Shown: positions 35,997 to 43,840 of the stretch, piece by piece
Layout: each line of letters starts with the position of its first letter
Numbering within the stretch: the first letter of the stretch is position 1
Assembly (NCBI RefSeq): GCF_905220705.1
Contig: NZ_CAJNAT010000003.1
Coordinates: 372,001-436,000, forward strand
From: Paraburkholderia domus
GTDB taxonomy: Bacteria > Pseudomonadota > Gammaproteobacteria > Burkholderiales > Burkholderiaceae
Length of the DNA stretch: 64,000 nt
Reading direction: 5' to 3'
Notes under the pieces: model-generated
Database searches by the model: none
The model's input: only the letters and a program-made list of their open reading frames with translations
What the model was told of the DNA's origin: nothing
Translations under genes and position numbers: made by a program

Positions 35997-36291
35997 CAGG
36001 ACGGATCGCGACGACGGTGCGGTCAGCCGCCGCCACGATCCGACGTGATCTCTCGATGGGTGTGCCGGCCGCGTCGTGCGGTTGGACCGTGAATCTGACG
36101 TTTGCGTCTGGACCGTCTCGGTCCCGGCCTTCCCGGCCGAACTCACGAACCGGTTGCCGTAGTTGTTGCAACTGCGGCAGCCAAAGCAGACCCGCGGCGC
36201 AGTATCAGCGCGCAGCAATTCGGCGGCACGGCAGCGGCATTGAAACGATGCGCCGGATCGCCGCCCTGCCCGTTTTTCTTCAAAGGCCATC

Positions 36292-37917
36292 ATGGCGTTT
36301 TCATTTACGAAATTCGCACGACGCAGCATCGGCGGCCTCGCGCTCACGCTTATCTTTGGCGCGCCGCTTGCCGCCTTCGCGCTCGCCCCGGCCGATGTCG
36401 CGCCGCTCGCCGGCGACGACTTCGATGCGAAATCCGCGGCAATCGACAAGCTGATTGCCAACCACGACAAAGAATCCCTCGCGGTGCTCAAAGCCCTGTC
36501 CGAGGACAGCGCGCTCGCCACCGATTCCGGCGCCGTGCTGCTGCAAGACGGCGACACGGCACGCGACGCCGTCACCGGCAAAACCGTCGCCGCGGGCGAC
36601 GCGCAACCGGTCACACTGAACAACCTGCTGCGCTCGAAAGTGGCAGGCGCACTCTCGGGCCTGCAACTCGATTCGCCCGACCTCGCCACACGCGACGCCG
36701 CCATCACCGCGCTGCTGCAAAACCCCGATCCGTCGATCAAACCGCTCGTCGATGCGGCGCGCGCGAAGGAAACCGACCCGGCGCTCAAGAAGCGCCTCGA
36801 CACGCTGTGGGCGATGACCGCCTTGCACGACGCCGACCCGGCCAAGCGTCTCGAAGCCGTGCAACTGGTCGCCGCGCGCCACGATCTCGACATGAACGAA
36901 CTCCTGCGTCCGCTCGTCGCGAAGAAGCCGGACGGCACCTTCAACGAAGCCGACGAGCGCGTGCGCTCCGCCGCGCAAAGCGGCATCGACGAACTCGATT
37001 CGATCCAGCGCCGCAGCCAGATCGCGGGCACGCTGTTCGCGGGCCTGTCACTCGGCAGCGTGCTGCTGCTTGCCGCCCTCGGTCTCGCGATCACGTATGG
37101 GCTGATCGGCGTGATCAACATGGCGCACGGTGAGTTCCTGATGATTGGCGCCTACGCCACCTACGTCGTGCAGAACCTGTTCCAGCGCTTTGCCCCCGGC
37201 GCGTTCGACTGGTATCCGCTGCTTGCCGTGCCGGCGTCATTTGCCGCCGCCGGACTGGTCGGCATCGTGCTCGAACGGCTGGTATTGAAACACCTTTACG
37301 GACGTCCGCTCGAAACTCTCCTGACCACCTTCGGCGTCAGCCTGATCCTGATTCAGGCGACGCGCATGCTGTTCGGCGCGCAGAACGTCCAGGTGATCAA
37401 TCCTGCGTGGATGAGCGGCGGCGTCACCGTGCTGCCGAATCTGATCCTGCCGTACAACCGGCTGGCGATTCTGGCGTTTTCACTGATCGTCGTGGGGATT
37501 GCGTGGGCTGTCCTGACTAAAACGCGCCTCGGCCTGTTCGTGCGAGCCGTCACGCAAAACCGGCGGATGGCCGCATGCGTCGGCGTGAAGACCGCGCGTG
37601 TCGATTCGTATGCGTTCGCGTTCGGTGCGGGCATCGCCGGCCTGGGGGGCTGTGCGCTGTCGCAGATCGGCAATGTGGGTCCGGATCTCGGCCAGAGCTA
37701 CATCATCGATTCGTTCATGGCCGTGGTGCTCGGCGGCGTCGGACAACTCGCCGGCACGGTGATCGGCGGCTTCGGGCTCGGACTCGTCAGCAAGGCGATC
37801 GAACCGTTCTGGGGCGCTGTGCTCGCCAAGATCGCGGTGCTCGTGCTGATCGTGCTGTTCATCCAGAAGCGTCCGCAGGGCATGTTCGCCCTCAAGGGCC
37901 GTAGCGCGGAGGCATGA
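36292..37917 (+). CDS. urtB: Urea ABC transporter permease UrtB
   Basis: This 541-residue protein has a signal-like N-terminus and a non-membrane extension to about residue 240 with HEAT-like helical segments, as in proteobacterial UrtB, followed by a branched-chain-type permease domain: GLAITYGLIGVINMAHGEFLM (here about 264-284) and FGVSLILIQATRMLFG. It forms half of the urea channel. The stop is separated by one base from the urtC start. The length is typical for UrtB with the extension. Confidence 0.94.
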   Translation: MAFSFTKFARRSIGGLALTLIFGAPLAAFALAPADVAPLAGDDFDAKSAAIDKLIANHDKESLAVLKALSEDSALATDSGAVLLQDGDTARDAVTGKTVAAGDAQPVTLNNLLRSKVAGALSGLQLDSPDLATRDAAITALLQNPDPSIKPLVDAARAKETDPALKKRLDTLWAMTALHDADPAKRLEAVQLVAARHDLDMNELLRPLVAKKPDGTFNEADERVRSAAQSGIDELDSIQRRSQIAGTLFAGLSLGSVLLLAALGLAITYGLIGVINMAHGEFLMIGAYATYVVQNLFQRFAPGAFDWYPLLAVPASFAAAGLVGIVLERLVLKHLYGRPLETLLTTFGVSLILIQATRMLFGAQNVQVINPAWMSGGVTVLPNLILPYNRLAILAFSLIVVGIAWAVLTKTRLGLFVRAVTQNRRMAACVGVKTARVDSYAFAFGAGIAGLGGCALSQIGNVGPDLGQSYIIDSFMAVVLGGVGQLAGTVIGGFGLGLVSKAIEPFWGAVLAKIAVLVLIVLFIQKRPQGMFALKGRSAEA

Positions 37918-37918
37918 G

Positions 37919-39103
37919 ATGACATCTGCTACTTCATCGGCTCACGTCCGTGCGACGAGCGGTGCCGCCGCGTCCGGACGCGAAGTGCAGTCCGGCTTCG
38001 CACTCGGCTTGCCGCCGCGTCCCGCATTACTATCGCGCCGCGCATGGCTCGCGCTGATCGCCCTGATCATCGTGTTCGGTCTCGGCGTACCGTTCGCCAC
38101 GCTAGTGGTCCCGGAGACGAGCGCGCTCCATCTGTCCGCCTATGCGATGACGATCACCGGCAAGTTCATGTGCTACGCGATTGCCGCGCTGGCACTCGAT
38201 CTCGTGTGGGGCTATTGCGGCATTCTGAGCCTGGGACACGCGTTGTTCTTTGCGTTGGGCGGATACGCGATTGGCATGTACCTGATGCGATCGATTGGCC
38301 ACGAAGGCAAATACGGCAGCGACCTGCCCGACTTCATGGTGTTTCTCGACTGGCACCAGTTGCCGTGGTATTGGCAAGGTACGCAGCATCTCGGTTATGC
38401 ACTGTTGCTGGTGGTATTGGTGCCGGCGGTGGTCGCGTGGGTATTTGGCTTCTTCACGTTCCGCTCGCGGGTGAAGGGCGTGTATCTGTCGATCATCACG
38501 CAGGCGATGACGTTTGCCGCCATGCTGCTGTTCTACCGCAACGAAACGGGATTCGGCGGCAATAACGGCTTCACCGACTTCAAGCGCATCGGCGGCTTTC
38601 CGATTACGCATCCGGGCACGCGCACAGCCCTCCTGCTGATCACATTTGCAGTGTTGATTCTGGCCTTTATCGGCGCGCGGGCAATCGTCACGTCGAAGCT
38701 CGGGCGCGTGGTCACGGCGGTGCGCGACGGCGAGACGCGCTTGATGTTCCTCGGCTACAGCCCGCTCGCGTACAAGCTGTTCGTGTGGACCGTATCCGCG
38801 ATTTTGTGCGGGATTGCAGGTGCGTTGTATGTGCCGCAGGTCGGCATCATCAACCCGGGCGAGATGTCGCCGGGCAACTCGATCGAGATGGCGATCTGGG
38901 TCGCGGTGGGTGGACGCGGCACGTTGATCGGACCGATCATCGGCGCGTTTGCGGTGAATGGTGCGAAGAGCTTTTTTACGGCGAACTTCCCTGAATACTG
39001 GCTGTTCTTTCTTGGCCTGATTTTCGTGCTGGTCCCGCTGTTGTTGCCGAACGGCATCATGGGACTGATCGAAATGGTCACGCGCAGGAGGAACCGCTCA
39101 TGA
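37919..39103 (+). CDS. urtC: Urea ABC transporter permease UrtC
   Basis: This 394-residue membrane protein is the second urea permease. After a variable 30-residue start it has about 8-10 hydrophobic helices, the family's DLVWGYCGILSLGHALFF (about residues 92-109) and a conserved NNGFTDFK loop. It pairs with UrtB. It overlaps urtD by 4 bases (ATGA), showing coupled translation. Confidence 0.94.
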   Translation: MTSATSSAHVRATSGAAASGREVQSGFALGLPPRPALLSRRAWLALIALIIVFGLGVPFATLVVPETSALHLSAYAMTITGKFMCYAIAALALDLVWGYCGILSLGHALFFALGGYAIGMYLMRSIGHEGKYGSDLPDFMVFLDWHQLPWYWQGTQHLGYALLLVVLVPAVVAWVFGFFTFRSRVKGVYLSIITQAMTFAAMLLFYRNETGFGGNNGFTDFKRIGGFPITHPGTRTALLLITFAVLILAFIGARAIVTSKLGRVVTAVRDGETRLMFLGYSPLAYKLFVWTVSAILCGIAGALYVPQVGIINPGEMSPGNSIEMAIWVAVGGRGTLIGPIIGAFAVNGAKSFFTANFPEYWLFFLGLIFVLVPLLLPNGIMGLIEMVTRRRNRS

Positions 39104-39963
39104 ACGAAAACCCGATGGTTCCTGATCTTGCACTACCTGAAGAGCCTGCTGAACGGTCGTTGAGTGGCGTCGCGAGCATGGGGCACGCGGTGGTGCCGGG
39201 TGAGATCGATATTTCGCACGGGACGATTCTGTACCTTGAAGACGTGACCGTGAGTTTCGATGGATTTCGCGCGTTGAATGCGTTGAGTTTGTCGATCGAC
39301 GCGGGTGAGTTGCGTTGCATCATCGGGCCGAACGGCGCGGGCAAGACGACGATGATGGATGTCATCACCGGGAAGACCGAGCCGGATTCCGGCAAAGTTT
39401 TTCTGGGGCAGTCGATCGATTTGACGCGGATGAATGAGCCTTCTATTGCTCGTGCGGGTATTGGGCGAAAGTTTCAGAAGCCTACTGTGTTTGAGCAACA
39501 TCCTGTTTGGGAAAACCTTGAGTTGGCCATGAAAGCTGACAAGGGATGGTTGGCTTCTTTACGGGCGCGATTGGATCGTGAGGCGCAAGCGCGAATTGAA
39601 GAGACGTTAGCTTTGATTGGTCTTGAGAGCGAGGCTCGCCGTCTTGCCGGCGAACTGTCGCATGGGCAGAAGCAGCGGCTTGAAATCGGGATGTTGCTGA
39701 TGCAGCAACCGGCGCTGCTTTTGCTCGATGAGCCTGCGGCTGGAATGACCGATGACGAGACCATGCAGTTGGCTGCGTTGCTCAATCACCTGCGTGGGAC
39801 GTGTTCGATGATGGTTGTTGAGCATGATATGGAGTTTGTTGCGGCTTTGTCGGGTGATAAGGGAAAGGTGACGGTGATGGCCGAAGGCCGCGTGCTTGCG
39901 CATGGCACTTTGGATGAGGTCAAGCGGGATGAGACGGTGATCGAGTCTTATCTCGGGAGGTGA
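39100..39963 (+). CDS. urtD: Urea ABC transporter ATPase UrtD
   Basis: This 287-residue ATPase has a 40-residue N-terminal extension, Walker A GPNGAGKTT (about residues 75-83), the signature ELSHGQKQRLEIGML and Walker B LLLLDEPAAGM. It powers urea import together with UrtE. From about 39400 the codon use drifts to T/G-rich choices that are unlike the first part of the gene, reaching a maximum just before the repeat that follows. The gene is followed by a 905-base gap with repeats before urtE. Confidence 0.94.
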   Translation: MNENPMVPDLALPEEPAERSLSGVASMGHAVVPGEIDISHGTILYLEDVTVSFDGFRALNALSLSIDAGELRCIIGPNGAGKTTMMDVITGKTEPDSGKVFLGQSIDLTRMNEPSIARAGIGRKFQKPTVFEQHPVWENLELAMKADKGWLASLRARLDREAQARIEETLALIGLESEARRLAGELSHGQKQRLEIGMLLMQQPALLLLDEPAAGMTDDETMQLAALLNHLRGTCSMMVVEHDMEFVAALSGDKGKVTVMAEGRVLAHGTLDEVKRDETVIESYLGR

Positions 39964-40055
39964 TCTTTTAGGGTTTTGCCTGCGCGGCGCTTGTTGACTG
40001 TTTGCCTGCGGCGTTGGGAGTTTGTTGATTTTTTGCCTGCGGACGCTTTTTGGTT

Positions 40056-40381
40056 GTGTGCCTATGGTGTTGGCCTTTCCTTGATTTGTTAGTGGTCTAT
40101 TAGCGTTGCCCCTGTGCGGGGCGGCACTTACTTTCTTTGCCGCCGCAAAGAAAGATAAGCAAAGAAAGCGGCTCAACCCGCTAATTCTTAAGCGGGTCCC
40201 CCGCGCAGTCGCGGTAGTGGTGCATCTGGAATCCGTGTCCTCGCACATTCCGCGTCAGTGACAAAGGGCTCGTCAGCGCCCACTCCGCACTGCGTGCGTC
40301 GCGGATGGGTTCGCCTGGGAAGCCACGGGTTTCGCTCGTGTTCGGTGGGGGCCATCGGCTTTGCCTCGGCGAGCGGCCTGA
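40056..40381 (+). repeat. Interspersed repeat, copy C (plus orientation)
   Basis: It shares TGGTCTATTAGCGTTGCCCC, CTTAAGCGGGTCCCC, TGGTGCATCTGGAATCC and CTCGCACATTCCGCGT with copies A, B and D, and a weaker tail (GGCCATCGGCTTTGCCTCGG) with copy A. The internal hairpin at 40127-40159 differs in both arms from that of A and B but still pairs, with one bulged base. It lies between urtD and urtE. Confidence 0.85.
40127..40159. other. Variant hairpin inside repeat copy C
   Basis: CTTACTTTCTTTGC, loop CGCC, then GCAAAGAAAGATAAG, pairing throughout except one extra base. Its mirror in copy D (40664-40696) has the same bulge. Confidence 0.75.
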
Positions 40382-40507
40382 CTACTCGGTGACAAGTCGC
40401 ATCAGCAAATGCAGCAACGGCAGGCAGGTGTGAACAGGAATCGGTATCGAATGAAGCGCTCGACAGCCAGCATGCGTAAACAGGAGTAGATGCCAAATGA
40501 CCCAATT

Positions 40508-40790
40508 GTTTATGAAGTGCTCTTCGGCGCGCGCAGCGCCGTCGGAAGAATGACTGCCTTGTCACTCGCGCTGAATGTGCGAGGGCACAGATTCCAGATG
40601 CACCACTATCGCAACTGTGGGGGGGACCCGCTTAAGAGCTGGCGGTGTGAGCCGCTTTCTTTGCTTATCTTTCTTTGCGGCGGCAAAGAAAGTAAGTGCC
40701 GCCCCGCACAGGGGCAACGCTAATAGACCACTAACAAATCAAGGAAAGGCCAAAGAGTCAGATCAAGGAAAGGCCAACGCCATAGGCACT
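40508..40790 (-). repeat. Interspersed repeat, copy D (minus orientation)
   Basis: The inverted partner of copy C, about 125 bases away from it, with the same landmarks reversed and hairpin 40664-40696. Its outer end has AATCAAGGAAAGGCCAA followed by a partly duplicated TCAAGGAAAGGCCAACGCC. Unlike the A-B pair, no gene lies between C and D (40382-40507). Confidence 0.85.
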
Positions 40791-40868
40791 CCGACAAAAA
40801 GCACCGCGCAGACAGCGCAAACAGACCGCGCCGCAGGCAAAAAAACACCGCTTCAGAGGAACATCCAA

Positions 40869-41561
40869 ATGTTAGAAGTAGAAAACCTGAACCAGTACTA
40901 CGGCGGCAGCCACATCCTCAGAGATGTGAAACTCACCGTCCCTGACGGCAAGCTAACCGTCCTGTTAGGCCGCAACGGCGTAGGCAAAACAACCCTACTT
41001 AGATGCCTGATGGGCGTCGTCCAAACCAGGAGCGGCTCAATTGCCTGGCGTGGAACGCCAATAACAAAACTGCCGACCTACTCGCGAGTAGAACAAGGCC
41101 TCGCCTACGTCCCGCAAGGCCGCGACATCTTCCCGCGCTTAACCGTCGAAGAAAACCTGTTGGTCGGCGCCGCCAGCAAAAAAGCCCCAAAGAAAATTCC
41201 AGACCGTATCTACGAACTCTTCCCGGTCCTGAAGGACATGCGCACCCGCCGCGGCGGCGATCTCTCCGGCGGTCAGCAACAACAACTCGCGATCGGCCGG
41301 GCACTAATGAGCGATCCGCAATTGCTCATCCTCGATGAACCCACCGAAGGCATTCAGCCTTCGATCATTCAGGACATCGGCCGCACGCTGCGCCAACTGG
41401 TCGAAGAAATGGGCATGACCGTGCTGCTCGTCGAACAGTACTACGACTTCGCCAAAGAAATCGCCGATCGCTATTGGGTCATGAGCCGCGGTGAAATCGT
41501 CGCGGGCGGCGAAGGCGCCAACATGGATACGGACGGCGTGCGCGCGCTGATTGCCGTCTGA
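40869..41561 (+). CDS. urtE: Urea ABC transporter ATPase UrtE
   Basis: From ATG 40869 this encodes 230 residues, MLEVENLNQYYGGSHILRDV. Walker A GRNGVGKTT (about residues 34-42), signature LSGGQQQQLAIGRAL and Walker B LLILDEPTEGIQ are present; it is the shorter, LivF-like ATPase of the urea transporter. The first 200 bases are A/C-rich relative to the rest of the gene. Reading frames that extend upstream run through the repeat and are not supported. The downstream 153 bases lead to ureD. Confidence 0.94.
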   Translation: MLEVENLNQYYGGSHILRDVKLTVPDGKLTVLLGRNGVGKTTLLRCLMGVVQTRSGSIAWRGTPITKLPTYSRVEQGLAYVPQGRDIFPRLTVEENLLVGAASKKAPKKIPDRIYELFPVLKDMRTRRGGDLSGGQQQQLAIGRALMSDPQLLILDEPTEGIQPSIIQDIGRTLRQLVEEMGMTVLLVEQYYDFAKEIADRYWVMSRGEIVAGGEGANMDTDGVRALIAV

Positions 41562-41714
41562 CGGGCACAAGCAGCACGGCATGCTATTCTCGCCACATCC
41601 TGTGGCAACGCGGCTAGTCGTTGCCTAACGCGCGCCGGCACGCGCCGCATTAGCGCGTCTGATACCGCGTCCCCTACTGCGCCGCGCCCCCCGTCCATTC
41701 GCACTTCCATCCGT

Positions 41715-42596
41715 ATGTCGCTCCACGAAAACCACGCCGCACTCGCCACTGCGCAAAATACCGCGCACTCGCAATGGCGCGCGCGCCTCGAACTCGGCTT
41801 CGTCAAAGAGGGCGAGCGGACCACGCTCAAGCATCGGCGGCATGATGGTCCGTTGCGCGTGCAACGGCCGCTCTATCCAGAAGGCCATGCGATCTGCCAC
41901 GCAGTGATCGTGCATCCGCCGGGTGGGATCGCGGGCGGCGATCAACTCGACATCGACGTGGAAGTCGGGGGCAGCGCCCATGCCGTCATCACCACGCCCG
42001 GCGCGACCAAATGGTACAAGTCCAATGGCGGTGCGGCACGGCAGAATATTGCGGTGCGTGTCGGCCCTCAGGCGAAGCTCGACTGGCTGCCGCAAAACAA
42101 TATCGTTTTCGATCACGCCAACGCAATGCTGGATTTTTCGCTGACGCTTGGCGAAGGGGCTACCGCAATTGGGTGGGATGCGACTCAGCTTGGGCGGCAA
42201 GCGGCTGGTGAGCGCTGGTCGGACGGGCATTTGCGGGCTGTCTCGCGGATCGTTGACGCGAATGGCGAGGCACTGTGGCTCGAACGCGCAAGTCTTGCGG
42301 CGGCGGATTCATTGCGGGATGCGGCGCAAGGGCTCGCCGGGTTTCCCGCTTATGGGACGCTGTGGGCCGTGGGGGCGGCCTGCGATGATGCACTCGCTGA
42401 AGGGCTCACTTCCCAACTGCCGTTTGATGATTCGTTGCGGGCAGCAGCTTCCTGCGTCACCGATGGGGTTTTGCTCGTGCGGGCGGTTTCGCGGTCTATG
42501 GAGACGCTGCAGCGAGCTTTGACTCAATGCTGGCTCCAGCTGAGGCCTGTTGTGCATGGCGTTGAGGCTGTGCCGCTGCGGATCTGGTCGACGTGA
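41715..42596 (+). CDS. ureD: Urease accessory protein UreD
   Basis: This 293-residue UreD protein contains [19 protein letters not shown] (about residues 67-85), [11 protein letters not shown] and [12 protein letters not shown] (about 124-135), core motifs of the family. UreD forms a complex with UreF and UreG on apo-urease and helps deliver nickel. In most Burkholderiaceae it directly precedes ureA; here 5.2 kb of unrelated genes lie between them. The 3' half becomes T/G-rich in codon choice towards the insertion. Confidence 0.94.
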   Translation: MSLHENHAALATAQNTAHSQWRARLELGFVKEGERTTLKHRRHDGPLRVQRPLYPEGHAICHAVIVHPPGGIAGGDQLDIDVEVGGSAHAVITTPGATKWYKSNGGAARQNIAVRVGPQAKLDWLPQNNIVFDHANAMLDFSLTLGEGATAIGWDATQLGRQAAGERWSDGHLRAVSRIVDANGEALWLERASLAAADSLRDAAQGLAGFPAYGTLWAVGAACDDALAEGLTSQLPFDDSLRAAASCVTDGVLLVRAVSRSMETLQRALTQCWLQLRPVVHGVEAVPLRIWST

Positions 42597-42773
42597 GTCG
42601 CGCCTTGGCCAGTTCGCTCGCGGTATTCGCCTCATCGGCCGCGAAATGCGCCCCCGCATGCAAGCGGTGACCGCGCAGCACTGACTACCACTAGCGGCAA
42701 TCACACCGCAGCAAAGAAAATGGCGCGATTGTTCGCGTCCTTTTCATGTGCCGATTAGATGGAATAGTGGCGA

Positions 42774-43139
42774 CTAACGAAGTTGGCTCTGCGTCTTTTC
42801 ATATTCGTCAGCGTCGATTATCACGAAAGAAAAGTAGGTGTCGCGACCTTTCTCCGTGCGCATCTCTTGCATGAACTTCAGCGCGGCCTCATTGCACCGC
42901 TGCCGAAAGTCATCCCACGCTCGTTTGACCCTTGGCGAAAAATCCATAATACCGTCAAGGTGAGGGTATGTGGACCCCGAAGTGATGGTGAATGTATCAA
43001 CACCAATTATTGCAACATTAGCGTTCTCGCAGTCGGCAGGAATACCCCGTGCAGCCTCACCCTCGACATAAATCTCCGTACCAGGTTCGCCTATCGACGC
43101 TGAACGATACTTCTCAAGAATTTTTTCGCGGATAGTCAT
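42774..43139 (-). CDS. Putative immunity protein, paralogue of the one at 43468
   Basis: This encodes 121 residues. It resembles the protein at 43468-43830: NVAIIGVDTFTITS versus LAIIGIDGARITS, and RDTYFSFVIIDADEYEKTQ versus ADTYFSFVVFDEEQYENSQ. I do not recognise a named family. Its placement downstream of an Rhs toxin gene, in the same direction and beside a relative, suggests an orphan or alternative immunity gene left from an earlier toxin tip. A probable insertion-sequence relic lies between the two. Confidence 0.6.
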   Translation of the reverse strand: MTIREKILEKYRSASIGEPGTEIYVEGEAARGIPADCENANVAIIGVDTFTITSGSTYPHLDGIMDFSPRVKRAWDDFRQRCNEAALKFMQEMRTEKGRDTYFSFVIIDADEYEKTQSQLR

Positions 43140-43467
43140 GTTGACCTCAGAGCGGCGATCTCCAATAGGATCAATACGCTTCTACATTTTCACAATCTAT
43201 ATCGCCCACACCATTTCTAACCATTTAGTGCCCGTCCCCACGTATGTACACTGTGCCAAGATCGTCTCGTCTAGTGGCCCTGCCATCACCATTCTGCACC
43301 GCCGCCCAAACGCCAAGGCCTCCGGACAGAAAGGGAAAAGACGCGATTGTGAACTGCACCCGAAAGCGAACGGGTGTCCAATGTAGGGGGCAGTTCATTG
43401 CCCGCGCCTCTTTATCCTTGCGCTAAATCTTGAACTGGCTATTCACCGCCGCTCGCGCGTTGGCAAG
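43140..43467. other. Gap between two immunity-like genes, with an IS-end relic
   Basis: No gene is supported. It is AT-richer than the flanks. TGAACTGC at 43350-43357 and GCAGTTCA at 43390-43397 form an inverted pair around GGGTGTCCAATGTAGGGGGC, similar to terminal repeats of IS3-family elements as I remember them. Confidence 0.4.
43350..43397. mobile_element. Possible IS3-family terminal-repeat relic
   Basis: Short inverted ends TGAACTGC and GCAGTTCA enclose a 32-base spacer with TGTCCAATGTAGGGGGCAG, typical in style of IS3-group ends. No transposase remains. It may mark an old deletion or excision that removed a toxin module between the two immunity genes. Confidence 0.35.
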
Positions 43468-43830
43468 TTACCGCAAGCGTTGCTGGGAATTTTCATATTG
43501 TTCCTCGTCAAAAACTACAAACGAGAAGTAAGTGTCCGCACCTTTTTCGCGGATCAACTCACGTAGACAATTATGAGCGAAGCGCTTTCTGGACTCTCTG
43601 AATGCCTCCCACGGCATGACGCTTGTCGGAGATGCGTCGCCGATAGCGTCGAGGTAAAGCTCCTTTTCATTCGAGGTTATTCGTGCACCATCGATGCCGA
43701 TGATCGCAAGCCCGAGCCGGTCGCAATGATCAACAAAAAGCAGCGCGTCGGAAGAGGTAAGAAACACCTCGCCGCCGGGCGAAACCTCCGCTCGAGCCAG
43801 ATACGGGGCGTAGATATCGATACTGGTCAT
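43468..43830 (-). CDS. Putative immunity protein for the Rhs toxin
   Basis: From ATG 43830 this encodes 120 residues, MTSIDIYAPYLARAEVSPGG. It begins 10 bases after the Rhs stop codon in the same direction, the standard place for the cognate immunity gene. It is a paralogue of the protein at 42774-43139, with the shared C-terminal segment DTYFSFV. No known immunity family is recognised by eye. The longer frame starting at 44043 overlaps the toxin region and is a shadow. Confidence 0.7.
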   Translation of the reverse strand: MTSIDIYAPYLARAEVSPGGEVFLTSSDALLFVDHCDRLGLAIIGIDGARITSNEKELYLDAIGDASPTSVMPWEAFRESRKRFAHNCLRELIREKGADTYFSFVVFDEEQYENSQQRLR

Positions 43831-43840
43831 CGTACTTCCT

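Noticed and set aside
34959..37121. 720-residue minus-strand frame opposite urtA and urtB
   Set aside because: Very long but antisense to two clear transporter genes, rich in Ser, Arg and Ala as shadow frames usually are here.
39607..40248. 213-residue minus-strand frame across the urtD end and repeat copy C
   Set aside because: It overlaps urtD antisense and runs into the repeat; the composition is that of a shadow frame.
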